This document shows, one piece after another, positions 27,379-37,100 of a stretch of 64,000 nt of DNA. Position 1 is the stretch's first letter. Each line of letters starts with the position of its first letter. The notes under the pieces are model-generated. The model saw only the letters and a list, made by a program, of their open reading frames with translations. It did no database searches and was not told the origin of the DNA. Origin of the DNA: DASVUC01 sp036387255 (lineage in GTDB: Bacteria; Planctomycetota; Phycisphaerae; Tepidisphaerales; Tepidisphaeraceae); the NCBI GenBank assembly GCA_036387255.1, contig DASVUC010000198.1, positions 3,996-67,995 on the forward strand, read 5' to 3'. The position numbers and the translations under genes are program-made.

Positions 27379-28671
27379 TCATGGGAAAAGGCCTTTGAGC
27401 CGGCAGGCGTCGGCCACTCTCGAGATTGCGATCGTGTAGGCGGCGGTGCGGTAGTCGCAGTCGGATTCGTCGGCCTTGGCGTTGACGGCGTCGAAGGAGC
27501 TGTCCATCACCGTCTGCAATTCATCCTGCACGCGCTTGAGGTTCCACCGGAAGTTTTGCAGGCCCTGCACCCATTCGAAGTAGCTGACGGTGACGCCGCC
27601 AGCGTTGGCGAGAATGTCGGGCAGGACGGTGACGCCGTTCTCCTGGAGGATGTGATCGGCACCGGGCGTAGTCGGTCCGTTGGCGGCTTCGACGACGGTG
27701 TGCGCCTGGATGTGCGGCGCGATCGCTTCGTCGATGGTGTTTTCCATGGCGGCGGGAATCAGCACATCGCAATTGCAGGTGAGGAGCTCTTCGTTGGTGA
27801 CCCAGTCGCCGCCGGGGAAGTCGGCGAGTGTGCCGTTCTCACGGTAGTAAGCACCGGCGGCTTCGACGTCGATGCCGGATTCGTCGTAGATGCCACCGGC
27901 TTTTTCCGAGATACCGATGATGGTAGCGCCGCGGGAATCGAGCAGGCGCGCGGTGTGGTAGCCGACATTGCCGAACCCCTGCACGGCGACCTTCACGTCG
28001 GCGAAGCCCTTGTTCTGGGTGGCAAGGAATTTTCGGAGGACGTTCATGACGCCGCGCCCCGTGGCTTCTTCGCGACCGACGGACCCGCCCAGCGTGACGG
28101 GTTTACCGGTAACGACGCCAAGCTCCTGGTGGCCGACCATCATCGAGTAGGTGTCGAGCATCCACGCCATGATCTGCCCATCGGTGCCAAGGTCCGGGGC
28201 GGGGATGTCCATGTTAGGACCGATGACGTTGATCACCTCGCTCGTGTAGCGGCGGGTGAGGCGTTCTTTTTCAGCGGACGAGAGCCGCCGCGGATCACAC
28301 ACGATCCCTCCCTTGGCCCCGCCGAAGGGGAGATCGACCAGCGCGTTCTTCCAGGTCTGGAGCATCGCCAGCGCCATGCACTCGTCCTGGTTTACCGACA
28401 CGTCGAACCGCAGCCCGCCCTTAAAAGGCCCGCGCGCGCCGTTGTGCTGCGCGCGGTAGCCGGTGAAGACCTGGATGGAGCCGTCGTCCATCCGGATGGG
28501 GCAGGAGACGGTGAGCACGCGCTTGGGTGTGGCGAGCACCGTCCGCCAGGTGGCGTCCAGCTTCATCGTCTGGAAGACGCGGTCAAAGTACAGGTGGGCG
28601 TTTTGCCAGAACTCCGAATGCTTCTCGGTCTTCGGCGTGAGCTTGTCGGTCTGTGTGGCGGTCATACTCAT
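27379..28671 (-). CDS. gdhA: Glutamate (Glu/Leu/Phe/Val) dehydrogenase
   Basis: 430 residues from the ATG at 28671; a start 30 bases upstream is possible. Hexameric-type dehydrogenase that interconverts glutamate and 2-oxoglutarate plus ammonium. It has GYRAQHNGARGPFKGGLRF, the catalytic-lysine motif LPFGGAKGGIVCDP, the Asp-containing APDLGTDGQIMAWMLD, and the NAD(P) loop VAVQGFGNVGYHTARLL. EAANGPTTPGAD is also typical. It may supply or remove ammonium; the amt/glnB operon is 30 kb away. Its stop overlaps a possible start of the surface-protein gene (ATGA). Confidence 0.94.
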   Translation of the reverse strand: MSMTATQTDKLTPKTEKHSEFWQNAHLYFDRVFQTMKLDATWRTVLATPKRVLTVSCPIRMDDGSIQVFTGYRAQHNGARGPFKGGLRFDVSVNQDECMALAMLQTWKNALVDLPFGGAKGGIVCDPRRLSSAEKERLTRRYTSEVINVIGPNMDIPAPDLGTDGQIMAWMLDTYSMMVGHQELGVVTGKPVTLGGSVGREEATGRGVMNVLRKFLATQNKGFADVKVAVQGFGNVGYHTARLLDSRGATIIGISEKAGGIYDESGIDVEAAGAYYRENGTLADFPGGDWVTNEELLTCNCDVLIPAAMENTIDEAIAPHIQAHTVVEAANGPTTPGADHILQENGVTVLPDILANAGGVTVSYFEWVQGLQNFRWNLKRVQDELQTVMDSSFDAVNAKADESDCDYRTAAYTIAISRVADACRLKGLFP

Positions 28672-28849
28672 GTTATCGGTAGCAGGGTGAGGCAAGATCA
28701 AGAGCGCGGCGGCAAGGAAGCGAGATCACGCAACGTAATTGTTGAACGCAAAGGCTGAGTAGACGCCCCCAATTTTCGCTCAGCAGAGTTTGCGTGCGGT
28801 GGGGGGTGTTGGATACCGTCTCGCGGCTTAAGGCACTGAAGGAGCGACG

Positions 28850-30250
28850 ATGGCGGATTATTCAGTAGCGGCTGCGCTGGCGGGCGAGCCGGGCGAGAAG
28901 GCGGCGGTCACCATCAAGGGATGGGTGAGGACCCGCCGGGACAGTAAGGGGGGCTTTTCATTTCTCGCGATCAACGATGGATCGTGCTTCGATTCAGTTC
29001 AGGTCGTTGCGCCCAATGCGCTGGCGAACTACCAGAGCGACGTGTTGAAGATCACCAGCGGGTGCTCGGTGATCGTGACGGGAAAGCTGGTGAAGTCGCA
29101 GGGGAAGGGGCAGGCGTTTGAGATCCAGGCGGATGCGGTGCAGGTCGTGGGGTGGGTGGATGATCCGGATCATTATCCGATCCAGCCCAAGCCGCACACG
29201 ATGGAATACCTGCGCGAGGTGGCGCACCTGCGCCCGCGGACGAACACGTTTGGGGCCATCACGCGCGTGCGGCATTGCTTGTCAATGGCGATCCACCGGT
29301 TCTTCCACGAGAACGGATTTTTCTGGGTGCATACGCCAATCATCACGACGAGCGATGCCGAGGGTGCGGGAGCCATGTTTCGAGTGAGCACGCTCGATTT
29401 TGTGAACATGCCGAGGACGCCAGAGGGGAAGATCGACTATGCACAGGATTTTTTCGCGAAAGAAGCTTCGCTGACGGTGTCGGGGCAGCTCAACGTCGAG
29501 ACGTACTGCATGGCGATGAGCAAGGTGTACACGTTTGGACCGACGTTCCGCGCCGAGTGGTCGTTTACGCCAAGGCACCTGGCAGAATTCTGGATGATTG
29601 AGCCTGAGATCGCCTTTGCGGACCTGAATACCGATGCCAACCTTGCGGAACAGTTTTTGAAATACATCTTCCGCGCGCTGCTGAACGAGCGCCCGGACGA
29701 TATGAGGTTCTTCGCCGAGCGGATTGATAAGGAGTGCATCAACCGCCTGGAGAAGTTCGTCGATTCTAGCTTCGAGCGAATGACCTATACCGATGCAATT
29801 GCAGCGCTCGAGAAGAGCGGAAAGAAGTTTGACTTTCCGGTGAAGTGGGGGATGGACATGCAATCCGAGCACGAGCGCTGGCTGACGGAAGAGCATTTGA
29901 AGCGGCCGGTGGTGGTGACGGATTATCCAAAGCAGATCAAGGCCTTCTACATGCGCGTGAACGATGACGGGAAAACGGTGGCGGCGATGGATGTGCTGGC
30001 GCCGGGCATCGGCGAGATCATCGGCGGTTCCCAGCGCGAAGAGCGCCTCGACATCCTCGATCAGCGCATGGATGAAATGCACCTGAGCAAGGAGAGCTAT
30101 AACTGGTACCGGGACCTGCGGCGGTACGGGACTGTGCCGCACGCCGGATTTGGGCTGGGGTTTGAACGAACGATCATGTATGCGACGGGGATGCAGAACG
30201 TGCGGGATGTGATACCGTTCCCGCGGGTGCCGAAGCATGCCGAATTCTGA
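28850..30250 (+). CDS. asnS: Asparaginyl-tRNA synthetase
   Basis: 466 residues, class II synthetase. The N-terminal OB-fold anticodon-binding domain (TIKGWVRTRRDSKGGFSFLA) is followed by motif 1 (LRPRTNTFGAITRVRHCLSM), motif 2 (TFGPTFRAEWSFTPRHLAEF, then WMIEPEIAFADL) and motif 3 (GFGLGFERTIMYATGMQ). The AsnS-type MEPE-like segment separates it from AspRS. A strong AAGGAG site lies 5 bases before the ATG. It begins a plus-strand run that leads into the GlgE cluster, though the 84-base gap makes co-transcription uncertain. Confidence 0.96.
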   Translation: MADYSVAAALAGEPGEKAAVTIKGWVRTRRDSKGGFSFLAINDGSCFDSVQVVAPNALANYQSDVLKITSGCSVIVTGKLVKSQGKGQAFEIQADAVQVVGWVDDPDHYPIQPKPHTMEYLREVAHLRPRTNTFGAITRVRHCLSMAIHRFFHENGFFWVHTPIITTSDAEGAGAMFRVSTLDFVNMPRTPEGKIDYAQDFFAKEASLTVSGQLNVETYCMAMSKVYTFGPTFRAEWSFTPRHLAEFWMIEPEIAFADLNTDANLAEQFLKYIFRALLNERPDDMRFFAERIDKECINRLEKFVDSSFERMTYTDAIAALEKSGKKFDFPVKWGMDMQSEHERWLTEEHLKRPVVVTDYPKQIKAFYMRVNDDGKTVAAMDVLAPGIGEIIGGSQREERLDILDQRMDEMHLSKESYNWYRDLRRYGTVPHAGFGLGFERTIMYATGMQNVRDVIPFPRVPKHAEF

Positions 30251-30321
30251 CGGGTTTTTCATTCGCTCCCGCCCACTGCATGGCGTTGTAAGATCATCAC
30301 TGCATCGGGCAAAGCGAGCTC

Positions 30322-30326
30322 AGGAG
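30322..30326 (+). promoter_or_regulatory. Ribosome-binding site fixing a TTG start
   Basis: AGGAG followed by an 8-base spacer and TTG at 30335. No ATG is better placed, so the TTG is taken as the start of the GH1-like gene. The same AGGAG-N8-TTG arrangement starts the treS-maltokinase gene. Confidence 0.7.
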
Positions 30327-30334
30327 TAACTGTT

Positions 30335-31579
30335 TTGACGGGCAAGCCAACTTCATCACCTGCCATCCGTGTCGCTGACCCGGTGGATACGCTGCGCTTT
30401 ATGTTTGGGGTAGGAATTGAGTGTTCGTGCCCCACGATCGAGGGGGGCGTGCGGGTGGATCAGCTTCGGGATACCGGGCACTACGAGATGTGGAAGCAGG
30501 ACCTGAAGCTCGTGCGCGAGCTGGGGCTGCGGTATCTGCGCTATGGGCCGCCGATCTACAAGATCTGGCTGGGGCCGGGACAATACAACTGGTCGGAGCT
30601 GGATCCGGTGATGGCGGAGATGCGGCGGCTGGGGATCGTGCCAATCATCGATTTGTGCCACTTCGGCCTGCCGGATTGGCTCAGGGATTTTCAGAACCCG
30701 GAGTGGCCGGACCGGTTTGGGGATTATGCGCATGCGTTTGCCGAGCGGTATCCGTGGGTGCGGTATTACACGCCGGTGAATGAGATTTATGTGACGGCGC
30801 TGTTCAGCGCTGCATTTGGGTGGTGGAACGAACGGCAGATGAGCGATCACGCGTTCGTCACCAACATCAAGCACTGCGTGAAAGCGTCGCTGATCTCGAT
30901 GAAGGCGATCCTGGACCTTCGGCCGGACGCGATCTTCGTGTTCAGCGAATCGACGGAGTACGTGCACCCGGGGAGCCCGGAGCTGGTGACGCAGGCGCAT
31001 TTCATGAACGAGCGCCGGTTCCTCTCGCTGGATCTGCTCTTCGGACATGACGTCAGCGCGACGATGTACCGGTACATCCTCGCCAACGGAATGTGCGCCG
31101 AAGAGTACATGTGGTTCATGCAGCAGCGGCACTTGCGGACGCACTGCATCATGGGGACGGACTATTACATCACCAACGAGCACGTGCTGAAGCCGGACGG
31201 GAAGTCCATCGGGGCGGGGGCTGTGTATGGGTATTACGTGATCACCCGGCAGTAGTACGATCGGTATCGGCTGCCGGTGATGCATACCGAAACCAACCGC
31301 ACGTCGCAGCTTGCGGTGGAGTGGTTATGGAAGGAATGGATGAACCTCCTTCGGCTGCGCGAGGATGGAGTGCCAATCATTGGGTTCACCTGGTTTGGTC
31401 TGGTCGACATGAAGGATTGGGATTCGGCGCTGACAAAGATGCGGGGGAATGTGAACCACGTGGGGCTCTATACACTCGCTCGAAAGCCTCGGAAGGTGGC
31501 GCGGGAGTATCGGCGGCTGGTGGAGGAGTATTCGCACTTGCCGATCAGCAGCACGAAGTTTCCGATCCTGACGGCTTAA
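30335..31579 (+). pseudogene. GH1-like glycosidase interrupted by an in-frame TAG
   Basis: One continuous frame of 415 codons is broken only by TAG at 31253-31255. Before it: a TIM-barrel start (FGVGIECSCPTIEG), IIDLCHFGLPDWL and the acid/base motif YYTPVNEIYV (Glu at codon 150). After it the same frame resumes with YDRYRLPVMHTETNRTSQLA, where HTETN holds the expected nucleophile (Glu at codon 319), and ends FTWFGLVDMKDWDSAL. Termination at TAG would remove the nucleophile, so the product would be inactive. A single-base change from a Tyr codon (QYYDRY expected) would explain it. It may be a nonsense mutation, a sequencing error or readthrough. Confidence 0.78.
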
Positions 31580-31582
31580 CGT

Positions 31583-31999
31583 ATGGCACTGGCGTTCGTG
31601 ATTACACTTGAGAAGGAACTGCCCGAGGCGCTGGCGGCGTACGCGAAGGCGAAGGCGGGGAAGGCGCTGGCGCGCGAGGCGGATCGACTGGATACAGCGG
31701 CGAGGACCAAACATGTGCCGGCGATTACAGCGATGCTGTCGGAGAGCCAGGCGGCGCTGATCAAGCAGCTGACGGAAGAGGGATTTGATCCGACCAAGAT
31801 GCGGTTGCCACCTGAGGTTTGGTACACGGCGACGGAGGGGTTGCAGACGGTTCGGGCGCTGGCCGAGCATGTGAGCGCGAACTTGAATAACTTCAAGCAG
31901 CCCAATCCGATCCTGCGGGATCTGAAGGCGTCGGAGGCGCTGCTGGTCGCGGCGGAGGGCGCCGGAGTGCGGTTCCACTTCACAAAGGTTGATCTTTAA
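31583..31999 (+). CDS. Hypothetical protein upstream of glgE
   Basis: 138 residues, cytoplasmic and mostly helical (LPEALAAYAKAKAGKALARE, TAMLSESQAALIKQLTEEGF), ending in a beta-like GVRFHFTKVDL. There are no cysteines, signal or membrane segments. It starts three bases after the stop of the GH1-like gene and ends 87 bases before glgE, so it is probably co-transcribed with both. I do not recognise the family. A role accessory to the glycosidase or GlgE pathway is possible only by context. Confidence 0.68.
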   Translation: MALAFVITLEKELPEALAAYAKAKAGKALAREADRLDTAARTKHVPAITAMLSESQAALIKQLTEEGFDPTKMRLPPEVWYTATEGLQTVRALAEHVSANLNNFKQPNPILRDLKASEALLVAAEGAGVRFHFTKVDL

Positions 32000-32086
32000 C
32001 AGCAACGGCAGAGCTCGTTCTCTTCCGGATTTTCCCGGCTTCTTTGCCCGCTGTCTGCTGAGAGGGGGCTCCTTATACTGCCGCCC

Positions 32087-34135
32087 ATGATTGGAGTAGC
32101 TCCATCTGAACGGACGCGCGGTAACTCGTTGGGTGAACGGTCCTTGCAAGAGCGGTTGCCCGAGCAGGGGCGCTCGCGCGTGATCATCGAAAACATATCG
32201 CCAAATGTGGACGGCGGGCGCTTCGCGGCCAAACGAACGGTCGGCGAGACCGTACGCGTGGAAGCGGACGTGTTTGTGGACGGACATGATCAGATCAGCG
32301 TGGCGCTGAAACATCGCACGCCGGGCATGCCGGAATGGAATGAAGTCGACATGACGCCGCTGGTCAATGACCGGTGGATGGGCGAGTTCGACGTGCATGC
32401 GGTGGGGTGGCGCGAGTTCACCGTTTGCGCCTGGGTTGATCGGTTCGCGACTTGGCGCTACGACATGAAAAAGCGCGTGGCGGCTGGGCAGGATGTGTCG
32501 GTGGATCTGGTGATCGGATCGCAACTGGTGGATGAAGCGGCGGAGGCGAATGAGGGGGAAGTGGCCAAGACGCTGCGGAATTATGCGAATTTTCTGCGGG
32601 GTGAACTGCGCGATGAGGCGGTTGAAGTTGCACTCGGGACTTCGCTGGCCGCTCTGATGCGGCGGCACGCGCCGCGGCAATTTCTGACGGAGTGGCCGAC
32701 GACGATCGCGATGTGGGTGGATCGGCCCAAGGCGCGGTTCAGCTCGTGGTATGAGCTGTTTCCGCGGTCGGCGTCGCCGGATCGGACTCGGCATGGGACG
32801 CTGCGGGATGTGGAGAATCGTTTGCCTCGGATTGCGGAGATGGGATTTGATGTGCTGTATCTGCCGCCGATCCATCCCATCGGCCGGGCGTTTCGGAAGG
32901 GGCGGAACAATTCGCCGGTGGCGGAGGAGGGGGATGTCGGCAGCCCGTGGGCAATCGGGGGTCCGGAAGGGGGGCATGATGCGATTCATCCGGAGCTGGG
33001 CACATTTGAAGATTTTGAGCGCCTGGTGCGGGCGGCACATGAGCAGGGGATTGAGATCGCCATGGACATGGCGTTTCAGTGCTCGCCGGACCATCCTTAT
33101 GTGAAGCAGCATCCGGATTGGTTTCGGCATCGCCCAGACGGGACGATCCAGTACGCGGAGAATCCACCCAAAAAATATCAGGACATCTATCCTTTCGACT
33201 TTGAGTGCCAGAACTGGGAAGCGCTTTGGAACGAGCTGCTGCGCGTGGTGCTGTTCTGGGCGGACAAGGGAGTAAAGATCTTCCGCGTGGACAACCCGCA
33301 CACGAAGCCCTTCCCGTTCTGGGAATGGCTGATCGCGGAGGTGAAGAAGCGGGATCCGAATGTGCTGTTCCTGGCAGAGGCCTTCACGCGCCCCAAGGTG
33401 ATGTATCGGCTGGCGAAGCTGGGCTTCACGCAGTCGTACACCTACTTCGCATGGCGCAATGAGCCCTGGGGCATTCGGCAGTATTTCACCGAGCTGACAA
33501 CAGAGCCGGTGGTGGATTTCTTCCGGCCGAATGCTTGGCCGAATACGCCGGACATTTTGAACGAGTATCTGCAAACCGATTCGCGGGCGGCGTATGTGAT
33601 TCGCGCGGTTCTTGCCTCGACGCTGTGCGCGAACTACGGAATTTACGGTCCCGCCTTCGAGCTCATGGAGGGGCGGCCGGTGAAGCGTGGCAGCGAGGAA
33701 TACCTGGACAGTGAAAAATATCAGCTCCGACAGTGGGACCTGGACAGCCCGCAGTCCTTGGCGGAACTGTTGGGGCGGCTGAATCGAATTCGCAAGGAAA
33801 ATCCGGCCCTTCAGCACGATCGGGGTCTGGTGTTTCATCCCACCGACAACCCGACCGTGGTCTGCTACAGCAAGACGCTGGGGAACAATACGATTTTGGT
33901 TGCGGTGAATACGGACCCCTATCACACGCAGTGGGCGAATCTGGATCTGAACCTTGCAGCGCTGAATGTTCCGGCGGATCAGCAGTTCCAAGTACACGAC
34001 TTGCTCACCGATCTTCGGTACCGGTGGCAGGGGAACCGAGCCGTGGTGGGATTGGATCCCGGCTCGCTGCCCGTGCACGTGTTTGCGGTGCGGCGGTATT
34101 CGCGCACCGAAGCGGATTTTGAGTACTTCATTTAA
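32087..34135 (+). CDS. glgE: Alpha-1,4-glucan:maltose-1-phosphate maltosyltransferase
   Basis: 682 residues, GH13_3. It extends linear alpha-1,4-glucan by transferring maltose from maltose 1-phosphate. An N-terminal beta-sandwich dimer domain (VRVEADVFVDGHDQISVALK) and the helical S region are followed by the barrel: FDVLYLPPIHPIGRAFRKGR, VKIFRVDNPHTKPFPFWEW (nucleophile Asp402) and VLFLAEAFTRP (acid/base Glu431), the positions expected for GlgE. The typical GlgE phrase GSPWAIGGPEGGHDAIHPEL is present. It is 14 bases upstream of the treS-maltokinase gene, which makes its substrate. Confidence 0.96.
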   Translation: MIGVAPSERTRGNSLGERSLQERLPEQGRSRVIIENISPNVDGGRFAAKRTVGETVRVEADVFVDGHDQISVALKHRTPGMPEWNEVDMTPLVNDRWMGEFDVHAVGWREFTVCAWVDRFATWRYDMKKRVAAGQDVSVDLVIGSQLVDEAAEANEGEVAKTLRNYANFLRGELRDEAVEVALGTSLAALMRRHAPRQFLTEWPTTIAMWVDRPKARFSSWYELFPRSASPDRTRHGTLRDVENRLPRIAEMGFDVLYLPPIHPIGRAFRKGRNNSPVAEEGDVGSPWAIGGPEGGHDAIHPELGTFEDFERLVRAAHEQGIEIAMDMAFQCSPDHPYVKQHPDWFRHRPDGTIQYAENPPKKYQDIYPFDFECQNWEALWNELLRVVLFWADKGVKIFRVDNPHTKPFPFWEWLIAEVKKRDPNVLFLAEAFTRPKVMYRLAKLGFTQSYTYFAWRNEPWGIRQYFTELTTEPVVDFFRPNAWPNTPDILNEYLQTDSRAAYVIRAVLASTLCANYGIYGPAFELMEGRPVKRGSEEYLDSEKYQLRQWDLDSPQSLAELLGRLNRIRKENPALQHDRGLVFHPTDNPTVVCYSKTLGNNTILVAVNTDPYHTQWANLDLNLAALNVPADQQFQVHDLLTDLRYRWQGNRAVVGLDPGSLPVHVFAVRRYSRTEADFEYFI

Positions 34136-34136
34136 C

Positions 34137-34141
34137 AGGAG
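34137..34141 (+). promoter_or_regulatory. Ribosome-binding site fixing a TTG start
   Basis: AGGAG with an 8-base spacer to TTG at 34150. The first in-frame ATG (34192) has no comparable site, so the TTG is preferred for treS-maltokinase. Confidence 0.68.
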
Positions 34142-34149
34142 CGACTGCG

Positions 34150-37100
34150 TTGATCAGTGTCGTCTCGAATCCAAGACTGGCCGGCGCATCGATGGCGAAT
34201 TCGCCCACGATGCCCATTGATCCGCTGTGGTATCAGAACGCTGTCATCTACCAGATGCACGTGCGGTCGTTCAGCGACAGCAACGGCGACGGCATCGGGG
34301 ATTTCACAGGCGCGATTTCGAAACTCGATTACCTGGAAGAGCTGGGTGTGACGGCGATCTGGATTCTGCCGTTCTACCCGTCGCCGCTGAAGGACGACGG
34401 GTATGACATCGCCGACTACACCAGCGTGAATCCTTCGTATGGCACGATCGATGATGTGCGGCGATTTATCGCTGAGGCGCATCGCCGGCAGATGCGGGTA
34501 ATCACGGAATTGGTGATCAACCACACATCCGATCAGCACGCGTGGTTTCAGCGGGCGCGGCGTGCGCCTAAGGGCTCGCCGGAGCGCGACTTCTACGTGT
34601 GGAGCGACACGAGCGAGAAGTACAGCGGCGTGCGGATCATCTTCAAGGACTTTGAGCCCAGCAACTGGACGTTCGATCATGTGGCGGGGCAGTACTACTG
34701 GCACCGCTTCTTCAATCATCAGCCGGATCTGAACTTTGATAATCCGGCGGTGCACGATGCGGTGCTTCAAGTATGCGACTTCTGGATGAGCGCCGGCGTG
34801 GATGGCGTGCGGCTGGATGCGGTGCCTTACTTGTACGAGCGCGAGGGGACGAGCTGCGAGAATCTTCCGGAGACGCATGATTTTCTGAAGAAGCTGCGGC
34901 GGCACGTGGATGAGAAGTGGCCGGGGCGGATGCTGCTGGCCGAGGCGAACCAGTGGCCGGAGGATGCCATTGCATACTTTGGCGACGGCGACGAATGCCA
35001 CATGAACTTCCACTTCCCGTTGATGCCGCGGCTGTTCATGTCGCTGCGGATGGAGGACCGGTATCCGATCATCGACATCCTCGAGCAGACACCGCCGCTG
35101 CCGAAGAACGCGCAGTGGGCCATGTTCTTGCGGAACCATGACGAGCTGACGCTGGAGATGGTGACAGACGAAGAGCGCGACTACATGTGGCGCGTGTACG
35201 CCTCCGATCCCGCGGCGCGGATCAACATGGGGATCCGGCGCCGGCTGGCGCCGCTGCTGAACAACAGCCGGCGGAAGATCGAGCTGATGAACGCGCTGCT
35301 CTTCTCCATGCCGGGGACGCCGGTGCTGTACTACGGCGACGAGATCGGGATGGGGGACAACATCTTCCTCGGTGATCGCAATGGGGTCCGTACGCCCATG
35401 CAGTGGAGCGCGGATCGAAACGCCGGGTTCAGTCGCGCCAATCCGCAGCGGTTGTTTCTGCCAGTGATTATCGACCCGGAATATCACTACGAGACGATCA
35501 ACGTTGAGGCGCAGCTGACGAATCCGTCATCGCTGCTCTGGTGGACGCGTAGGCTGATCGCCCTGCGGAAGCATCACCTGGTCTTTGGGCGGGGCGACAT
35601 CCAGTTTTTAACGCCAAACAACCCAAAGGTACTGGCATTTCTACGGCGATACGAGAATGAGCATGTACTGGTGGTGGCAAACCTTTCGCGTTTTTCCCAG
35701 CCGCTGGAACTGGAGATGAAGGATTACGCGGGTTACACGCCGGTCGAGATGTTCGGCAACGTGCGCTTCCCGGCGGTGAAGGAGGACGGCTGCTACACGC
35801 TTTCGCTTTCGCCGCATGGTTTTTACTGGTTCCTGATGGAGCCGGCGGCTACGGCGGCGACGGATGGGGCAGCGGTGCCGGAGATTTCGTTGCGGTCGTC
35901 GGGCGCGTCCATCTTTGAAGATGCGGACTTTGACCGTTTGCTGGCGCAGCGCTTGCCGCGGTTGCTTCCGACGCGGCGGTGGTTTACCTCCAAGGCGCGG
36001 ACGGTGCGGAATGTTCGCGTGGTGGATCGGTTGATGCTGGACGAGCCTTCAGCGGGCACGCCGTCGGGGCTTTTCCTGATCGAGGTGGAGCTGACGGATG
36101 GAGAGCCGGAGGTGTATGCGCTGCCGCTGGTGGCGAAAGAAGTGGAAGGGGAGCGCGGCGCGGCGGCGGATGCTTCCGTGCTGCTTTACGCGACAGATGG
36201 AGGGAGTCGGCGGTGGATAATCAAGGACGCGATGGCGGATGCCGACTTCGCACGTTCTCTGCTGCGGGCGGCGATGGATCAGCGGGAGGTTGAGGGGGAG
36301 CGATTGAAGATCAGCGGCCGCCGGATTAAGACCGACGCGGTTGATGTTGATGCGCTGGCGGTGAAAATTCCAGAGCGCGAACAGAGCAACAGCAACGTCG
36401 TCTTCGGCGATCAGCTCATCTTCAAGCTGTACCGGCGGGTGGATGAGGGATCAAATCCGGAGCTGGAGCTTGGGGAGCACCTGACGTCTAACGCCGGCTT
36501 CACACACACGGCGCCGATTGCGGCGGCAATTGAGCTGACGGGGCTTGGGCCTCGGCGCACGCTGGGCGTGGTGCTGACGTTCGTGCCAAACGAGGGTGAT
36601 GCGTGGGGTACATTTTTAGATTATGCGCAGCGGTATTTTGAAGGGCTGGATGCGCTCACCCCGGAGCAGGCAGCCGAGCTTTGCTTGCCAGGTGATGCGG
36701 GATGTTCAAGCCTGGAGGAGGGGCCGCCGCCGGATATTGCTTCGTTGATCGCCGAGCCGCTGGAGCTGGCGCGACTGCTGGGCCGTCGCACGGCGGAGAT
36801 GCACGCGGCGCTGGCGGATGATCAGGGAAATCCGGCGTTTGCGCCAGAACCGTATGGTCCGACGTATCAGCGGTCGTTGTTTCAGTCGATGCGCAACACG
36901 ACACGCGCGGCCATGCAGGTGTTGTCGCGGCGGGCTGCATCGTTGCAAGGCGAGGCGCAGCAGTTGGGCCAGTCCGTGCTCAACAGTGAAAGCAAGATCC
37001 TCTCGTTCTTCCGTGAACTCACGGGTAGACCCATTCGTGCGATGCGAACGCGAACGCATGGCGATTACCACCTGGGCCAAGTGCTGTGGACGGGGAAGGA

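Noticed and set aside
31325..34078. Long open frame (917 codons) on the minus strand opposite glgE
   Set aside because: It is the antisense shadow of a clearly conserved glgE gene, is Arg/Pro/His-rich with no domain, and arises from GC-biased codon use.
34132..35487. Minus-strand frame opposite treS
   Set aside because: Shadow of a conserved gene, no motifs, no ribosome-binding site.
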